DNA of 64,000 nucleotides from CADEEL01 sp050246475 (GCA_050246475.1 JBFWVZ010000003.1:248001-312000); one strand, 5' to 3'. Counted from the stretch's first letter, positions 26,337 to 35,426 are shown. Program-made: numbers and translations. Notes: generated from the letters alone by a model not told the origin.

Positions 26337-27180
26337 GACCTTTGCAGAGATAGGCTGAAAGCGAAGCCTCGAGCCCGTTCGCCACGAGCAGCGACAACGC
26401 CTGCACGCCAATCAGCAGCGCGAAATATTCCCCAGGGCGCGTCTCCATCAGGGTGCGGAACGATTCCGGCGACAGCGGATTGAGTCCGAACGCCAGCACG
26501 AACCCGGCCTGCACTAGATTCAGCAGGATAAGGACCGGCCCCAGTAGAATGAGGCGCGCCGCCACGATCCGCCACATGTTCCCGTTGGTCCAGGGCCACG
26601 TTTCAAACGTGCGCGGCCGCTCATCCGCCACGCTCGCCGGCGCCGCGAGATAAAGCCGCGACGTCAGCGCCATCCAGATCGCCGTGTAGATGACCGCCAG
26701 CAACGTCACGATAGGCCAATGCGCCCGCGCAAGTTCCGCCGAAATCTGCAGCACGCGCTCGGGATTGTTCTGCGCAGCCGCCATCTGCGCTTCACCGGCC
26801 GGCCCGAACGCCAAACTCAACACCATCATGCCGGGTAAGAACGCAACGAGAAGAACGATGAACAGGAAAAAGCCGACAACGCTCATCGACGCGAAGACGC
26901 GCAGCGCATCAGCGCCGCGCCGGCGCCAATCCGCCTCGATGCCGAGCGGCGCATGCAGCATTGCCGCGTAAACGCCCGCCATCACGATGAAGGAGCTGAG
27001 GTCCAGCAGAAAGCCGCTTGCCATGCCGCCCGCGACTTGGCGCGCCGCGAACGCAAGCAGCGTCAGAATGAGCGCGCCGCCGAACGCATAGGGCCAAATG
27101 CGCGGCAGCATAGCGCGCCAGCCGCGCAAAGCGGCGACGACGCTCTCAACGATCGGAACTTTTCCTTGAGGCGCTGGCAT
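26305..27180 (-). CDS. Multipass membrane protein, unknown
   Basis: A 291-residue protein with about six hydrophobic segments (for example AFGGALILTLLAFAARQVA, ASMSVVGFFLFIVLLVAFLPGMMVLSL, LLGPVLILLNLVQAGFVLAFGL) and short, basic loops. No family is recognised beyond a general resemblance to membrane proteins of the DUF/glycerophosphoryl-diester-phosphodiesterase membrane-domain type. The start at ATG 27180 overlaps the stop codon of the upstream TPR/TonB-like gene (TGATG), so both are probably one transcript. The end overlaps the amidase by 32 bases. Confidence 0.75.
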   Translation of the reverse strand: MPAPQGKVPIVESVVAALRGWRAMLPRIWPYAFGGALILTLLAFAARQVAGGMASGFLLDLSSFIVMAGVYAAMLHAPLGIEADWRRRGADALRVFASMSVVGFFLFIVLLVAFLPGMMVLSLAFGPAGEAQMAAAQNNPERVLQISAELARAHWPIVTLLAVIYTAIWMALTSRLYLAAPASVADERPRTFETWPWTNGNMWRIVAARLILLGPVLILLNLVQAGFVLAFGLNPLSPESFRTLMETRPGEYFALLIGVQALSLLVANGLEASLSAYLCKGLRPPSPSPAQ

Positions 27181-28394
27181 CAATTCGGCCGCATAATGTT
27201 ATCCACGATCCGGAACGTGATCGGTGTAAAGATAGTGCGCGGCGCCACGCAATGGATTGATTGCCCAGCCGCCTGCTCGAAGCGCCACTGGTCGGCTACC
27301 CGATCAACAGCCTCTGAGAACCACCTCCCGGGGAGACTCACTGCGGTGCGTCGTTCCGTGATTGCGCCGTTTGACGCAAGTGAGAAGCGCAACACAACGA
27401 CACCCACGCTTGCTCTTGCCCGCGCCTGTGTTGGGTACTCGACGTCGGGTTCCTGAATGAGCCGCATTTGGCAAATCGGTCTGCCCGCTTCCCCGGGACG
27501 TGGCGTAAACGCGACCTCTACTCCGTCATCCAGTTCTTCCTCGCGCGCGAGAAAAGCCGCGCGATCGTTCGGCGCCAACCGTATCAGCAACAGCGCGCGC
27601 CATGCTAAGGATTGCGCGTAAACGCTCTGCGCCGCCGTCAATTCACCCTCAAAACCGTCATAGGCAAGCGTCGCAGCCAGTTGTGCGGCCTCGCTGAGTG
27701 CCTCCAGCGAAGCGTTATAATCACGTGTCCTCGGGATGTTTGTGCCTATCGTAAGCGGCGACTCCGTTTCCATATTGTGCAGGCCGCGACTCATGCCCTC
27801 GCCGAGCCGCGCCTCGGCACGTCCGAAGCGCTCCCCGCCGGGAGAACCCGCGGCGAGCGGATAGGCAGCCGACCAGTGCTGTGCGGCCCGCGCGTAGTTT
27901 CCGCGATCCATGTAGTAGCCGGCCAACGCCACCGTCGCGCCATGGCGCGCTTGAATGAGATCGTCGCGCCCCTGTGCGGCAATGAGAGACGCCTCCAGTG
28001 CGTCGGCGCCGGCTTGTCCGTTGGCCGCCGTCTCCGCGCGTCCGACAGCCAAACGCGCGACAAGCGGATCGAGACCGGACTGCCCATTCGCAGAGGCGAT
28101 AGCAAAAGCGTGCCGCGCCGGCTCGAGCGCCTCGGCCGCGCGGCCGCGATCGAGCCGAACCTGCGCAAGGTTCATCGCCAGAATGCCTGTGCGCCCGCCG
28201 TCCCCATCGCGCGCGGCGGACGCTTCAAGCGCCGCCGCCGCTTCGGTTTCCGCCGTCGCCAGATCGCCCGCATCGAGCGCCGCCCGGTATGCGCGGAAAT
28301 GCTCCACAATCTCGTTCGCCGGCGGCGTCAACGGCGTCTGAGCCAAGGCAGCGCTTGCGAGCACAAGCGCGCAGGCGGCAATTGCCCACCTCAT
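27180..28394 (-). CDS. Exported helical-repeat protein with TonB-like C-terminal domain
   Basis: A 404-residue exported protein. Residues 1-18 are a signal peptide (ALVLASAALAQ). Residues 25-260 are helical with TPR-like alternation (for example ARLAVGRAETAANGQA, GNYARAAQHWSAAYPLA). The last 90 residues resemble the TonB C-terminal fold: VEYPTQARARASVGVVVLRF, SNGAITERRTAVSL, and ADQWRFE. There is no membrane-anchoring helix or Pro-rich spacer as in true TonB. A GGGAGGGG site precedes ATG 28394. It is coupled to the downstream membrane protein gene and divergent from trmFO. The role, perhaps in energy coupling or as a periplasmic scaffold, is not known. Confidence 0.72.
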   Translation of the reverse strand: MRWAIAACALVLASAALAQTPLTPPANEIVEHFRAYRAALDAGDLATAETEAAAALEASAARDGDGGRTGILAMNLAQVRLDRGRAAEALEPARHAFAIASANGQSGLDPLVARLAVGRAETAANGQAGADALEASLIAAQGRDDLIQARHGATVALAGYYMDRGNYARAAQHWSAAYPLAAGSPGGERFGRAEARLGEGMSRGLHNMETESPLTIGTNIPRTRDYNASLEALSEAAQLAATLAYDGFEGELTAAQSVYAQSLAWRALLLIRLAPNDRAAFLAREEELDDGVEVAFTPRPGEAGRPICQMRLIQEPDVEYPTQARARASVGVVVLRFSLASNGAITERRTAVSLPGRWFSEAVDRVADQWRFEQAAGQSIHCVAPRTIFTPITFRIVDNIMRPN

Positions 28395-28448
28395 GAGCCC
28401 CTCCCAATAGACTTGCGTTCTCTCTAGCAGCGGTTTCAAAACCCCGGA

Positions 28449-29846
28449 ATGACGAGCCGGCCACAATCCGCAGTTCATGTCATCGGCGCCGGCCTCGCCG
28501 GATCCGAGGCGGCCTGGGCGCTCGCCCGGGCCGGCGTGCCCGTGACGCTCCACGAGATGCGCCCCGTGCGGATGACGCAAGCGCACAAGACGCATCTCTG
28601 CGCCGAGCTCGTCTGCTCCAATTCCTTCCGTTCCGACGATTGGGAGGCCAACGCTGTTGGGCTTCTCCACGCCGAAATGCGCCGCGCCGGTTCGCTCGTG
28701 ATGGCGTGCGCCGCGCCCGCGCAGGTGCCGGCCGGCGCCGCGTTGGCTGTCGATCGCGACGTCTTCTCCGCGGCGGTGACGAAGGTGCTTGAAGATCATC
28801 CCCTCATCACGATCGAACGCGAAGAGATCGCGGGGCTGCCGCCGGCGGAGTGGGAGAACGTCATCGCCGCCACCGGCCCGCTCACGAGCCCCGCGCTCGC
28901 CGAAGCGATCCGCGCCAAGACCGGCGAAGACTCGCTCGCCTTCTTCGACGCCATCGCCCCCATCGTGCGCGCGGATTCGATCGACTTCTCCAAGGCGTGG
29001 CGCCAATCGCGCTACGACAAGGAAGGCCCCGGCGGCGACAAGGCTGCGTACGTTAATTGCCCGCTGAGCAAGGAAGAGTACGAATCCTTCATCGCCGCGC
29101 TGCTCGCCGCGCCCAAGGCCGAGTTCCGCGAGTGGGAGAAAGATACGCCGTACTTCGAAGGCTGCCTTCCCATCGAAGTGATGGCGGAGCGTGGGCCCGA
29201 CACGCTGCGCTTCGGCCCGATGAAGCCCGTGGGCCTGCGCGATCCGCGCACGCAGCAGCGTCCCTACGCAGTCGTCCAGCTCCGTCAAGACAACGCGCTC
29301 GGCACGCTCTTCAATCTCGTCGGCTTCCAAACCAAACTGAAGCATGGCGCGCAACAAGACATCTTCCGCATGATCCCGGGGCTGGAGAACGCCGTCTTCG
29401 CACGCCTCGGCGGCGTGCACCGCAACACCTTCCTCAACTCGCCACAGCTCTTGGATCAAATGCTGCGCTTACGCGCAGAGCCGCGCCTTCGCTTCGCGGG
29501 GCAAGTCACGGGCGTCGAGGGCTATGTCGAAAGCGCCGCGATGGGCATGCTCGCGGGGCGCTTCGCGGCGGCGGAATATTTCGGCCGCGCCATCGCGCCG
29601 CCGCCGCCCACCACCGCGTTCGGCGCGCTCCTCGCGCATGTCACCGGCGGACATCTGGACGGCGGCAAGGGCAGCTTTCAGCCGATGAACGTCAATTTCG
29701 GCCTCTTTCCTCCTATCGATCCGCCCACGGAGAAAGTGCGCGGCAAGGATCGCGCACGCGTGAAGAAGCGCGCCATGGCGGAGCGTGCGCTCAACGATCT
29801 CGATGCGTGGCTCGGCCGCGAAGACCTGGCGACGGCGGCGGAGTAA
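28449..29846 (+). CDS. trmFO: Folate/FAD-dependent tRNA (uracil-54-C5)-methyltransferase
   Basis: A 465-residue flavoprotein that methylates U54 in the T-loop of tRNA, using methylenetetrahydrofolate and FADH2. The N-terminal dinucleotide-binding loop is VIGAGLAGSEAAW, followed by LHEMRP and the family block HLCAELVCSNSFRSD. The second conserved part (GGVHRNTFLNSPQLLD) and the C-terminal FQPMNVNFGLFPPI are typical of TrmFO rather than of MnmG/GidA. Start ATG 28449. The gene is followed by an inverted repeat before the convergent squalene/phytoene synthase-like gene. Confidence 0.95.
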   Translation: MTSRPQSAVHVIGAGLAGSEAAWALARAGVPVTLHEMRPVRMTQAHKTHLCAELVCSNSFRSDDWEANAVGLLHAEMRRAGSLVMACAAPAQVPAGAALAVDRDVFSAAVTKVLEDHPLITIEREEIAGLPPAEWENVIAATGPLTSPALAEAIRAKTGEDSLAFFDAIAPIVRADSIDFSKAWRQSRYDKEGPGGDKAAYVNCPLSKEEYESFIAALLAAPKAEFREWEKDTPYFEGCLPIEVMAERGPDTLRFGPMKPVGLRDPRTQQRPYAVVQLRQDNALGTLFNLVGFQTKLKHGAQQDIFRMIPGLENAVFARLGGVHRNTFLNSPQLLDQMLRLRAEPRLRFAGQVTGVEGYVESAAMGMLAGRFAAAEYFGRAIAPPPPTTAFGALLAHVTGGHLDGGKGSFQPMNVNFGLFPPIDPPTEKVRGKDRARVKKRAMAERALNDLDAWLGREDLATAAE

Positions 29847-29851
29847 CCACG

Positions 29852-29903
29852 GACCGCCGGCTTCCAGCCGGCATGGAAAACAAGGCGGGCTGGAAGCCGG
29901 TCC
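29852..29903. repeat. Inverted repeat between convergent genes
   Basis: Left arm 29852-29870 contains GGCTTCCAGCC, and right arm 29888-29903 contains GGCTGGAAGCC; the outer bases GGACCG/CGGTCC also pair. The 17-base centre is ATGGAAAACAAGGC-like and unpaired. It lies between trmFO and the convergent squalene/phytoene synthase-like gene, touching the latter's stop. It may act as a bidirectional terminator or be a dispersed palindromic repeat. Confidence 0.6.
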
Positions 29904-30655
29904 TAAATCCGCCCGGTCAAACTCGCGCCGATCAGCGCGATCTGCCGCGCAATGCGTGCGCGCTCGTGCTTCCGCAAGTACACAGGCACGAGCGCCGCAT
30001 AGCCCAAAGCGGGAAAGAGCTCGCTGCTCAAACCACGCGCCGCCGCTTTCGCGCGTGCATAAGCTTGCCGCGCTGTGTTCTCCATCAGCCGCGCCGCGCC
30101 CTCTCTGTCGCGCGCTTCCGCGGGAAACACGCTGCGCCCGCGCGCCTCCCAGAAGGAACGCGCGCGCAACAGCCCCGCCAGCGCCCAGGCGCGCCCCGCA
30201 TCGCGCGCAAGATCGTCGTGGCGCCCGCCGCACGTCGCGAGCGCCAGCGTCATCAACGCCCCCGCGGTCGCATCGGCGTAATCGGTCTGCTCCTGCCATG
30301 TCGCGAAAGGCTGCGCCTCGAAATCGCGCGTGCGCGCATCGAGCATCACCTCGAAAATCGTCAGCGGCAGCGGCGATTCGCGATGCGCCGCGGCCAGCGC
30401 CTCGGCCGCGGGATGCGCCGGCGCCGGCGCGCCTGCTGCGACCGCCTTCACCGCCTCGCGCCACCAGGCGAAACGAATGGCGCCGACATGCGGCTCCTTC
30501 GTCGTCTCCGAGACGCGCGCGATTTCGTAATTCACCGCATAGAGCGCGATGAGCCGCGCCCGCGTGGCCGCCGGCGCCAGGCGCGCCGCCATCCAGCGAT
30601 CCTCATCGGCGCGGCGAACGAGCGTGTCGAGCGCCGCGCCGCCCGCTTCAGCCAC
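29903..30655 (-). CDS. Squalene/phytoene synthase-family protein
   Basis: A 250-residue all-helical protein of the trans-isoprenyl synthase head-to-head branch. RRADEDRWMAARLAPAATRARLIALYAVNYEIARV at the N-terminus and RFAWWREAV belong to this family. The first Asp-rich DxxxD substrate motif of true synthases is not clearly preserved, and the second (normally DxxxD near residue 165) reads DAGRAWALAGLLRA. This matches the bacterial relatives of complex I assembly factor NDUFAF6 better than an active synthase. It starts 8 bases inside the upstream PuuD-like gene's end. Confidence 0.8.
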   Translation of the reverse strand: MAEAGGAALDTLVRRADEDRWMAARLAPAATRARLIALYAVNYEIARVSETTKEPHVGAIRFAWWREAVKAVAAGAPAPAHPAAEALAAAHRESPLPLTIFEVMLDARTRDFEAQPFATWQEQTDYADATAGALMTLALATCGGRHDDLARDAGRAWALAGLLRARSFWEARGRSVFPAEARDREGAARLMENTARQAYARAKAAARGLSSELFPALGYAALVPVYLRKHERARIARQIALIGASLTGRI

Positions 30656-31286
30656 CGAACAGCGTCGTCGCGCCTGTCATGGCCACAAGCATCGGCGCCG
30701 AGAGCCACGTGTTCGTGCGCGAGAAGAGCATCGCGGTGCGTGCGCTCTTGGCCTTCACGTCCGCCGGCAACGCCGCGTTCGCCTCGCCGATGCCCAGCGC
30801 CTTCTGCTGGTTCGGCCAGATGATGAACCAGACGTTGAACCACATGATGATGCCGAGCCACATGCCGATGCCGATGAAGATGTGCTTCGGCACGGCGAAC
30901 GCCGGCTCGTCGAGCGCGCCGAGGGTGAGCGCCTCGGCGAGGTAATTGAGGTTCCAAGCCAGCAGCAAGCCGGTGATGATCGTGAGCATCGCGCCCCAGC
31001 GGAACCAGAAGAGCGCCGCCGGCGCGATCACCTTGGAGATTGCGGGCCCGCGGTGCTCTTCCGGAATCTTCGGCACGTTCGGTATCTGCGTGAAGTTGAA
31101 ATACCAGAGATGCCCGATCCACATGATGCCCGAGAGCACATGCGTCCAACGCAGCAGCGCCTGCAGGAAGAGCGGTTCGGGCGGCGGCTGATTCGCCAGC
31201 GACACCGCGACATAGACGAGAAAGACGAGGCCCGCGGCGAGCGCGGTCCACGCCACGTAACGGATGTTTTGCAAGAAGGCGCCCAT
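30648..31286 (-). CDS. PuuD-like urate hydroxylase membrane domain protein
   Basis: A 212-residue integral membrane protein with about five hydrophobic segments. It matches the N-terminal membrane domain of urate hydroxylase PuuD (AWTALAAGLVFLVYVAVSLA, RWTHVLSGIMWIGHLWYFNF with His pairs suited to haem, and MWFNVWFIIWPNQQKALG). Full-length PuuD has an added C-terminal cytochrome c domain, and no C-x-x-C-H is present here. No purine genes are adjacent, so urate oxidation is not assured. It overlaps the squalene/phytoene synthase-like gene by 8 bases. Confidence 0.75.
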   Translation of the reverse strand: MGAFLQNIRYVAWTALAAGLVFLVYVAVSLANQPPPEPLFLQALLRWTHVLSGIMWIGHLWYFNFTQIPNVPKIPEEHRGPAISKVIAPAALFWFRWGAMLTIITGLLLAWNLNYLAEALTLGALDEPAFAVPKHIFIGIGMWLGIIMWFNVWFIIWPNQQKALGIGEANAALPADVKAKSARTAMLFSRTNTWLSAPMLVAMTGATTLFGG

Positions 31287-31393
31287 GGCCCTGGTCCCTC
31301 CGGAAAGCTCTCCGCTCTTTTATGGGAGAATCTTTCCAGCGGGAAAGCGAAACCCGCGCCGATAATCCTCAAAATGAGCGCGGAAACCGCGAT

Positions 31394-32413
31394 TTAGCCC
31401 GGTGCGGCCGCCGCCGCCGGGTTCTGGTCCCCCTCGCCACGCTTCACGCCCCAGACGAGAATCGCCGGCGCCGCCACGTAGAGCGAGGAATAGGTGCCGG
31501 TGATGATCCCGAAAATCATCGCGATCGCGAAGCCCGAGAGCGCCTCGCCGCCAAAATAGAGCAGACCGACGAGCGCCATGAGCGCGGTCACGCCGGTGAT
31601 GATCGTGCGCGAAAGCGTTTCGTTGAGTGAGAGATCGATCACCTCGCCGAGCGGCATGCGTTTGAACTTCCGCAAATTCTCCCTGATGCGGTCGAACACG
31701 ACGACGGTGTCGTTGATGCCGTAGCCGATGATCGTCAGGAGCGCGGCGATAATGGTCAGCGTGAATTCGAGGCGGAAGAAAGAGAAGAGCCCGAGCGTCA
31801 GGATCACGTCGTGGAAGAGGCCCAGCACGGCCCCGAGCCCGAACTGCCACTCAAACCTGAACCAGATGTAGATCAGCATCAAAAGGATCGCGAGGCCGAG
31901 CGCGATGAGGCCGGACGAGAAGAGCTCTGCGGATACTTTCGGCCCAACCACGTCCTGGCGCTGAAACGCGATCCCCGGCACGACGGAGGAGAGGCTCTCG
32001 CGCACCGTCCCCAACACGGCCTCCGGGTTCTGTCCTTGCGGCGTCTCGAACCGCACCAGCGCGTGGCGCGGATCTTGGAAACCCTGCACCTGCACGTCGC
32101 CGATATTGAGCGCGCCGATCGCGCCGCGCACGCGCTCGAGATCGATCGGCGTCGGCCCCGAAAACTCGATGAGCGTCCCGCCTCGAAAGTCGATGCCGAG
32201 ATTGAAGCCCTGTTCCAGAACGGCGCCCATGCGCTCAACCGGCGAACCTTGAGCCTCCTGATACATCGCGACCGGATTTTCCCGGAAGCCGGCGCTGAAA
32301 ACCGAAGCGATCGAGCCGATCACGAGGATGACCGAGATCACGGCCATCGGCAGCGCGAACTTCACGTACTTGAAGTTCGTCTTCTGCGGCAGCAGGCGAA
32401 TGAGGGGCCACAT
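31394..32413 (-). CDS. secF: Protein translocase subunit SecF
   Basis: A 339-residue membrane subunit of SecDF, which uses the proton gradient to pull exported proteins from the Sec channel. It has a first membrane segment near residues 18-40, a periplasmic domain starting GIDFRGGTLIEF, and five membrane segments with VLGLFHDVILTLG and GYGINDTVVVFDRIREN (the D-x-x-x-x-x-R signature). ATG 32413 (MWPL) is favoured; an upstream in-frame start at 32464 would enter secD. It lies 11 bases after secD. Confidence 0.95.
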   Translation of the reverse strand: MWPLIRLLPQKTNFKYVKFALPMAVISVILVIGSIASVFSAGFRENPVAMYQEAQGSPVERMGAVLEQGFNLGIDFRGGTLIEFSGPTPIDLERVRGAIGALNIGDVQVQGFQDPRHALVRFETPQGQNPEAVLGTVRESLSSVVPGIAFQRQDVVGPKVSAELFSSGLIALGLAILLMLIYIWFRFEWQFGLGAVLGLFHDVILTLGLFSFFRLEFTLTIIAALLTIIGYGINDTVVVFDRIRENLRKFKRMPLGEVIDLSLNETLSRTIITGVTALMALVGLLYFGGEALSGFAIAMIFGIITGTYSSLYVAAPAILVWGVKRGEGDQNPAAAAAPG

Positions 32414-32424
32414 CGGGAGCGTCC

Positions 32425-34041
32425 TTAAATCGGCAGCGTCTTGGGCCGCGTGAGGCGGAACCATGTCGCGATGAGCAATTGCGTCACCAGAACCGCCGTG
32501 AAGACGGACGTGATGACGCCGATGGAGAGCGTCCAGGCAAAGCCCCGCACGGGGCCCGCGCCGAACTGGAAGAGGATCATCGCCGCAAGAATCGTCGTCA
32601 GGTTGGCGTCCATGATCGTGATCATCGCGCGCGAGAAGCCCGCGTCGATGGCGATCGCCGCGCCGCGGCCCGCGCGCTGCTCGTCGCGCATGCGTTCATA
32701 GATGAGCACGTTGGCGTCCACCGCCATGGCGATGGTGAGGATGAGGCCCGCGATGCCCGGCAGCGTGAGCGCGGCGCCCACCGTGCTCATCGCGGCGACG
32801 ATCAGGATGCCGTTGATGACGAGCGCCAGGCACGCGAAGATGCCGAAGAGCCCGTACGCCAGCACCATGAACACGAACGTCGCGATTACGCCGAGCATCC
32901 CGGCGAAAGCGCCATTGTTGATCGCGTCCTGGCCCAGTTCAGCCGTTACCGCCCGCTGCTCGATGACAGTCAGCGGCGCCGGCAGCGCGCCCGCGCGCAG
33001 CAGCACCGAAAGCTCGTTCGCCCGCGCCGCTGTGAAGCCGCCGCTGATCTGCCCGGAGCCGCCGCAGATCGGCTCGTTGATCACCGGCGCGGTCAGTACG
33101 CGGTCGTCGAGCACGATGGCGAAGCGGCGCTGCGTGTATTCCGTCGTCAGCCGGCAGAAGATGCGGCTGCCTTCGCTGTCGAACCGGAAAGAGACGATTG
33201 GCTGATTGGTCTGTGAATCGAAGCGCGGTTGCGCGTCGTTCAAATGCTCGCCCGTGAGCGCGGGCCGCCGGCGCACCACGATGCCGCCCTGCTCGAAGTC
33301 CTGGTTGGCGAATTGGAGATAGAGCGAGCCTGGCCCGATCCGCCCGGCGGCGGCGTCTTCCGGACTCACGGTCTCGTCGAGCAAATGGAACGTGAGCCGC
33401 GCGGTCTGGCCGATGCGGTCCCGCAATACCGTCGGATCGGATTGGCCCGGCGCCTGCACCGTGATGCGGTCGTCGCCCTGGCGCTGGATGGAGACTTCCG
33501 CCACGCCCGTGGGATCGACGCGGCGGCGGATGATTTCGATCGATTGCCCGACGGCCTGGCGCGCCAGCTGCGAAAGCGCCTGCTCCGTCACTCGCGCTTC
33601 GATGAGCCCGTTTTCACCTTGGGTGAATTCGATATCCGGCGTGCCGGTTCCGAACGCATTGGTCGCGATTGGATTGACGATGGTTTGCAGCGCCGTCAAC
33701 GCGCGCGGCATGTCCTCGGGATTGAGCAAGCGAATCCGCGCGACTTCGCCGGTCGCCGAGCGCCCTGAATATTGGATGCGCGGCGTCGCTTCGCGCAGCG
33801 CCTGACCCATGCTGTCGGCCACCTGATCGAGGCGCTGGCGCCGCAGCGTGGCCACGTCGATCTCAAGCAGCAGGTGCGAACCGCCGCGAAGATCGAGCCC
33901 CAGATTGATCGTCGAGCCGCGCATGAATTCCGGCAGCGCGTTGCGCGCCTGCTCAGGCACCACGTTCGGGAGCGCGAAAATAATCCCCCAAAGCGTCACC
34001 GCCGCGACGAGGATGATGCGCCAGCGCGCGACCTGCAGCAT
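32425..34041 (-). CDS. secD: Protein translocase subunit SecD
   Basis: A 538-residue partner of SecF. Residues 8-30 form the first membrane segment. The large periplasmic P1 domain starts INLGLDLRGGSHLLLEID and contains GQTARLTFHLL. The C-terminal membrane domain has GLILTIAMAVDANVLIYERMRDE, the conserved D-x-N-x-x-x-x-E/R segment used in proton transfer, and FSRAMITIMDANLTTILAA. Length is within the usual range for alphaproteobacterial SecD. The start lies 6 bases after the yajC stop codon. Confidence 0.96.
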   Translation of the reverse strand: MLQVARWRIILVAAVTLWGIIFALPNVVPEQARNALPEFMRGSTINLGLDLRGGSHLLLEIDVATLRRQRLDQVADSMGQALREATPRIQYSGRSATGEVARIRLLNPEDMPRALTALQTIVNPIATNAFGTGTPDIEFTQGENGLIEARVTEQALSQLARQAVGQSIEIIRRRVDPTGVAEVSIQRQGDDRITVQAPGQSDPTVLRDRIGQTARLTFHLLDETVSPEDAAAGRIGPGSLYLQFANQDFEQGGIVVRRRPALTGEHLNDAQPRFDSQTNQPIVSFRFDSEGSRIFCRLTTEYTQRRFAIVLDDRVLTAPVINEPICGGSGQISGGFTAARANELSVLLRAGALPAPLTVIEQRAVTAELGQDAINNGAFAGMLGVIATFVFMVLAYGLFGIFACLALVINGILIVAAMSTVGAALTLPGIAGLILTIAMAVDANVLIYERMRDEQRAGRGAAIAIDAGFSRAMITIMDANLTTILAAMILFQFGAGPVRGFAWTLSIGVITSVFTAVLVTQLLIATWFRLTRPKTLPI

Positions 34042-34047
34042 GTGGGC

Positions 34048-34404
34048 CTATTCCGCCGGCTTGGAATCGTTCGCCGGCGCCGGATCGGTCTTCGCGCGCA
34101 CTTCCGCGATCGTTCCGCGCACCACGCGCACCTCCACGTTCGGCGCAAGTTCGAGCCGGACTTCATCGTCCGCTACCGAGCGCACCTTGCCGATGAGCCC
34201 GCCTGATGTGACGACGACGTCGTTCTTCTTCAAGTTCCCGATCATCTCCTGATGCGCCTTCATCCGCCGCTGCTGCGGCCGGATAAGCAGAAAATAGAAG
34301 ATGACGAGGATCAGCAGCAGCGGCGCCAGCTGCATGATCATGGCGGTGGTCGGATCGCCCGATCCCGCGCCCGCAGTTTGGGCGAAAGCGTCTGTAATCA
34401 ACAT
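34048..34404 (-). CDS. yajC: Sec translocase accessory protein YajC
   Basis: A 118-residue single-pass protein of the SecDF-YajC complex. One hydrophobic helix (MIMQLAPLLLILVIFYFLLIRP) is followed by QQRRMKAHQEMIGNLKKNDVVVTSGGLIGKV, the family signature, and a soluble tail. It begins the yajC-secD-secF run. Confidence 0.95.
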   Translation of the reverse strand: MLITDAFAQTAGAGSGDPTTAMIMQLAPLLLILVIFYFLLIRPQQRRMKAHQEMIGNLKKNDVVVTSGGLIGKVRSVADDEVRLELAPNVEVRVVRGTIAEVRAKTDPAPANDSKPAE

Positions 34405-34553
34405 GGGGTCTCTTGCTTCTAAAGCGGCGGCTCTTGGCCAAATTCGGGCGCGCCTGGAAGCGCCCGGGTTGTCCGGGCTTCCCTGGCGGCGAAGGCGCGG
34501 ACTATATCGGCGCCGCCCGCCAATTCAACGACCCCAAAAGGCCCTTTCGCCGC

Positions 34554-35381
34554 ATGGACGAGCCGACCCTCGCCCGCATCGCCGCCGCGCTGGAGCGCCT
34601 GGCGCCCGAGCCCAAGCCCGCCGATCTCTCGGGGGCCGATTGCTTCCAATGGAGCGCCATGGGCCTCGCGCCCGCGCACGCGCCGCGCCGCGTGCCGCTC
34701 GATCTCCTGCTCGAGGTTGATGCGCAGAAGGAAAAGCTTCTCGCCAACACGCGCCGCTTCGCCGCAGGCGCACCGGCAAACAATGCGCTGCTCTGGGGCG
34801 TACGCGGGGCAGGCAAGAGTGCGCTTGTCAAAGCCGTGCACGCCGCGGTCGTCGGCGAAGGCGCGACGCTCAAACTTGTCGAGGCCGCAACACAGGACTT
34901 GGATCGCATCGGAACGCTGCTCGCCGCGCTCGACGCGCAAGATGCCCCCGCCATCCTCTTCCTCGACGATCTTTCATTCCATGGCGATGAAGCCGCGCTC
35001 AAAACGCTGAAGCCCGCGCTCGACGGCGGCCTGGCGCGCGGCGGGCGCGTCATCGTCTACGCTACATCCAACCGCCGCCATCTCGTCGAGCGCGATGCAC
35101 GCGAAAACTCCGACGATCTCTTGTGGAAAGATACGGCGGAAGAGCACCTCGCCCTCGCCGATCGCTTCGGCCTCTGGCTCGGCTTCCACGCCATCGACCA
35201 AGCCGCGTACCTGCGCATCGTGCGCGCCTATGCAAAGCGCTTCGCCCTGCCGATCGCGGATGGCGAACTAGAGCGCGAGGCGCTGCTCTGGAGCCGCACG
35301 CGCGCGGCCCGCAGCGGCCGCACCGCTTGGCAGTTTATCGTGGATCTTGCAGGGCGGTTGGAGAAGGACGTGGCGTTCTGA
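34554..35381 (+). CDS. DUF815 P-loop ATPase
   Basis: A 275-residue AAA-type ATPase of the DUF815 family. The Walker A motif is GVRGAGKSALVKA, the Walker B motif ILFLDDLSFHGDEAALK, and YATSNRRHLV follows as sensor 1. The family's cellular role is unclear. ATG 34554 (MDEPTL) is the most likely start: an in-frame frame extends to 34413 but the extra residues are not family-like. The gene is divergent from yajC and is followed by two strong hairpins. Confidence 0.88.
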   Translation: MDEPTLARIAAALERLAPEPKPADLSGADCFQWSAMGLAPAHAPRRVPLDLLLEVDAQKEKLLANTRRFAAGAPANNALLWGVRGAGKSALVKAVHAAVVGEGATLKLVEAATQDLDRIGTLLAALDAQDAPAILFLDDLSFHGDEAALKTLKPALDGGLARGGRVIVYATSNRRHLVERDARENSDDLLWKDTAEEHLALADRFGLWLGFHAIDQAAYLRIVRAYAKRFALPIADGELEREALLWSRTRAARSGRTAWQFIVDLAGRLEKDVAF

Positions 35382-35391
35382 GTAACCGCTC

Positions 35392-35413
35392 GACCCTCGC
35401 GCAAGCGAGGGTC
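35392..35413 (+). terminator. Perfect 9-bp hairpin after the DUF815 ATPase gene
   Basis: GACCCTCGC-GCAA-GCGAGGGTC forms a perfect 9-bp stem with a four-base loop, 10 bases after the stop codon of the plus-strand ATPase gene. There is no T-run, so factor-independent termination is uncertain, but position and stability favour a 3'-end stem-loop. Confidence 0.55.
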
Positions 35414-35426
35414 CAGTCCTCAATCT

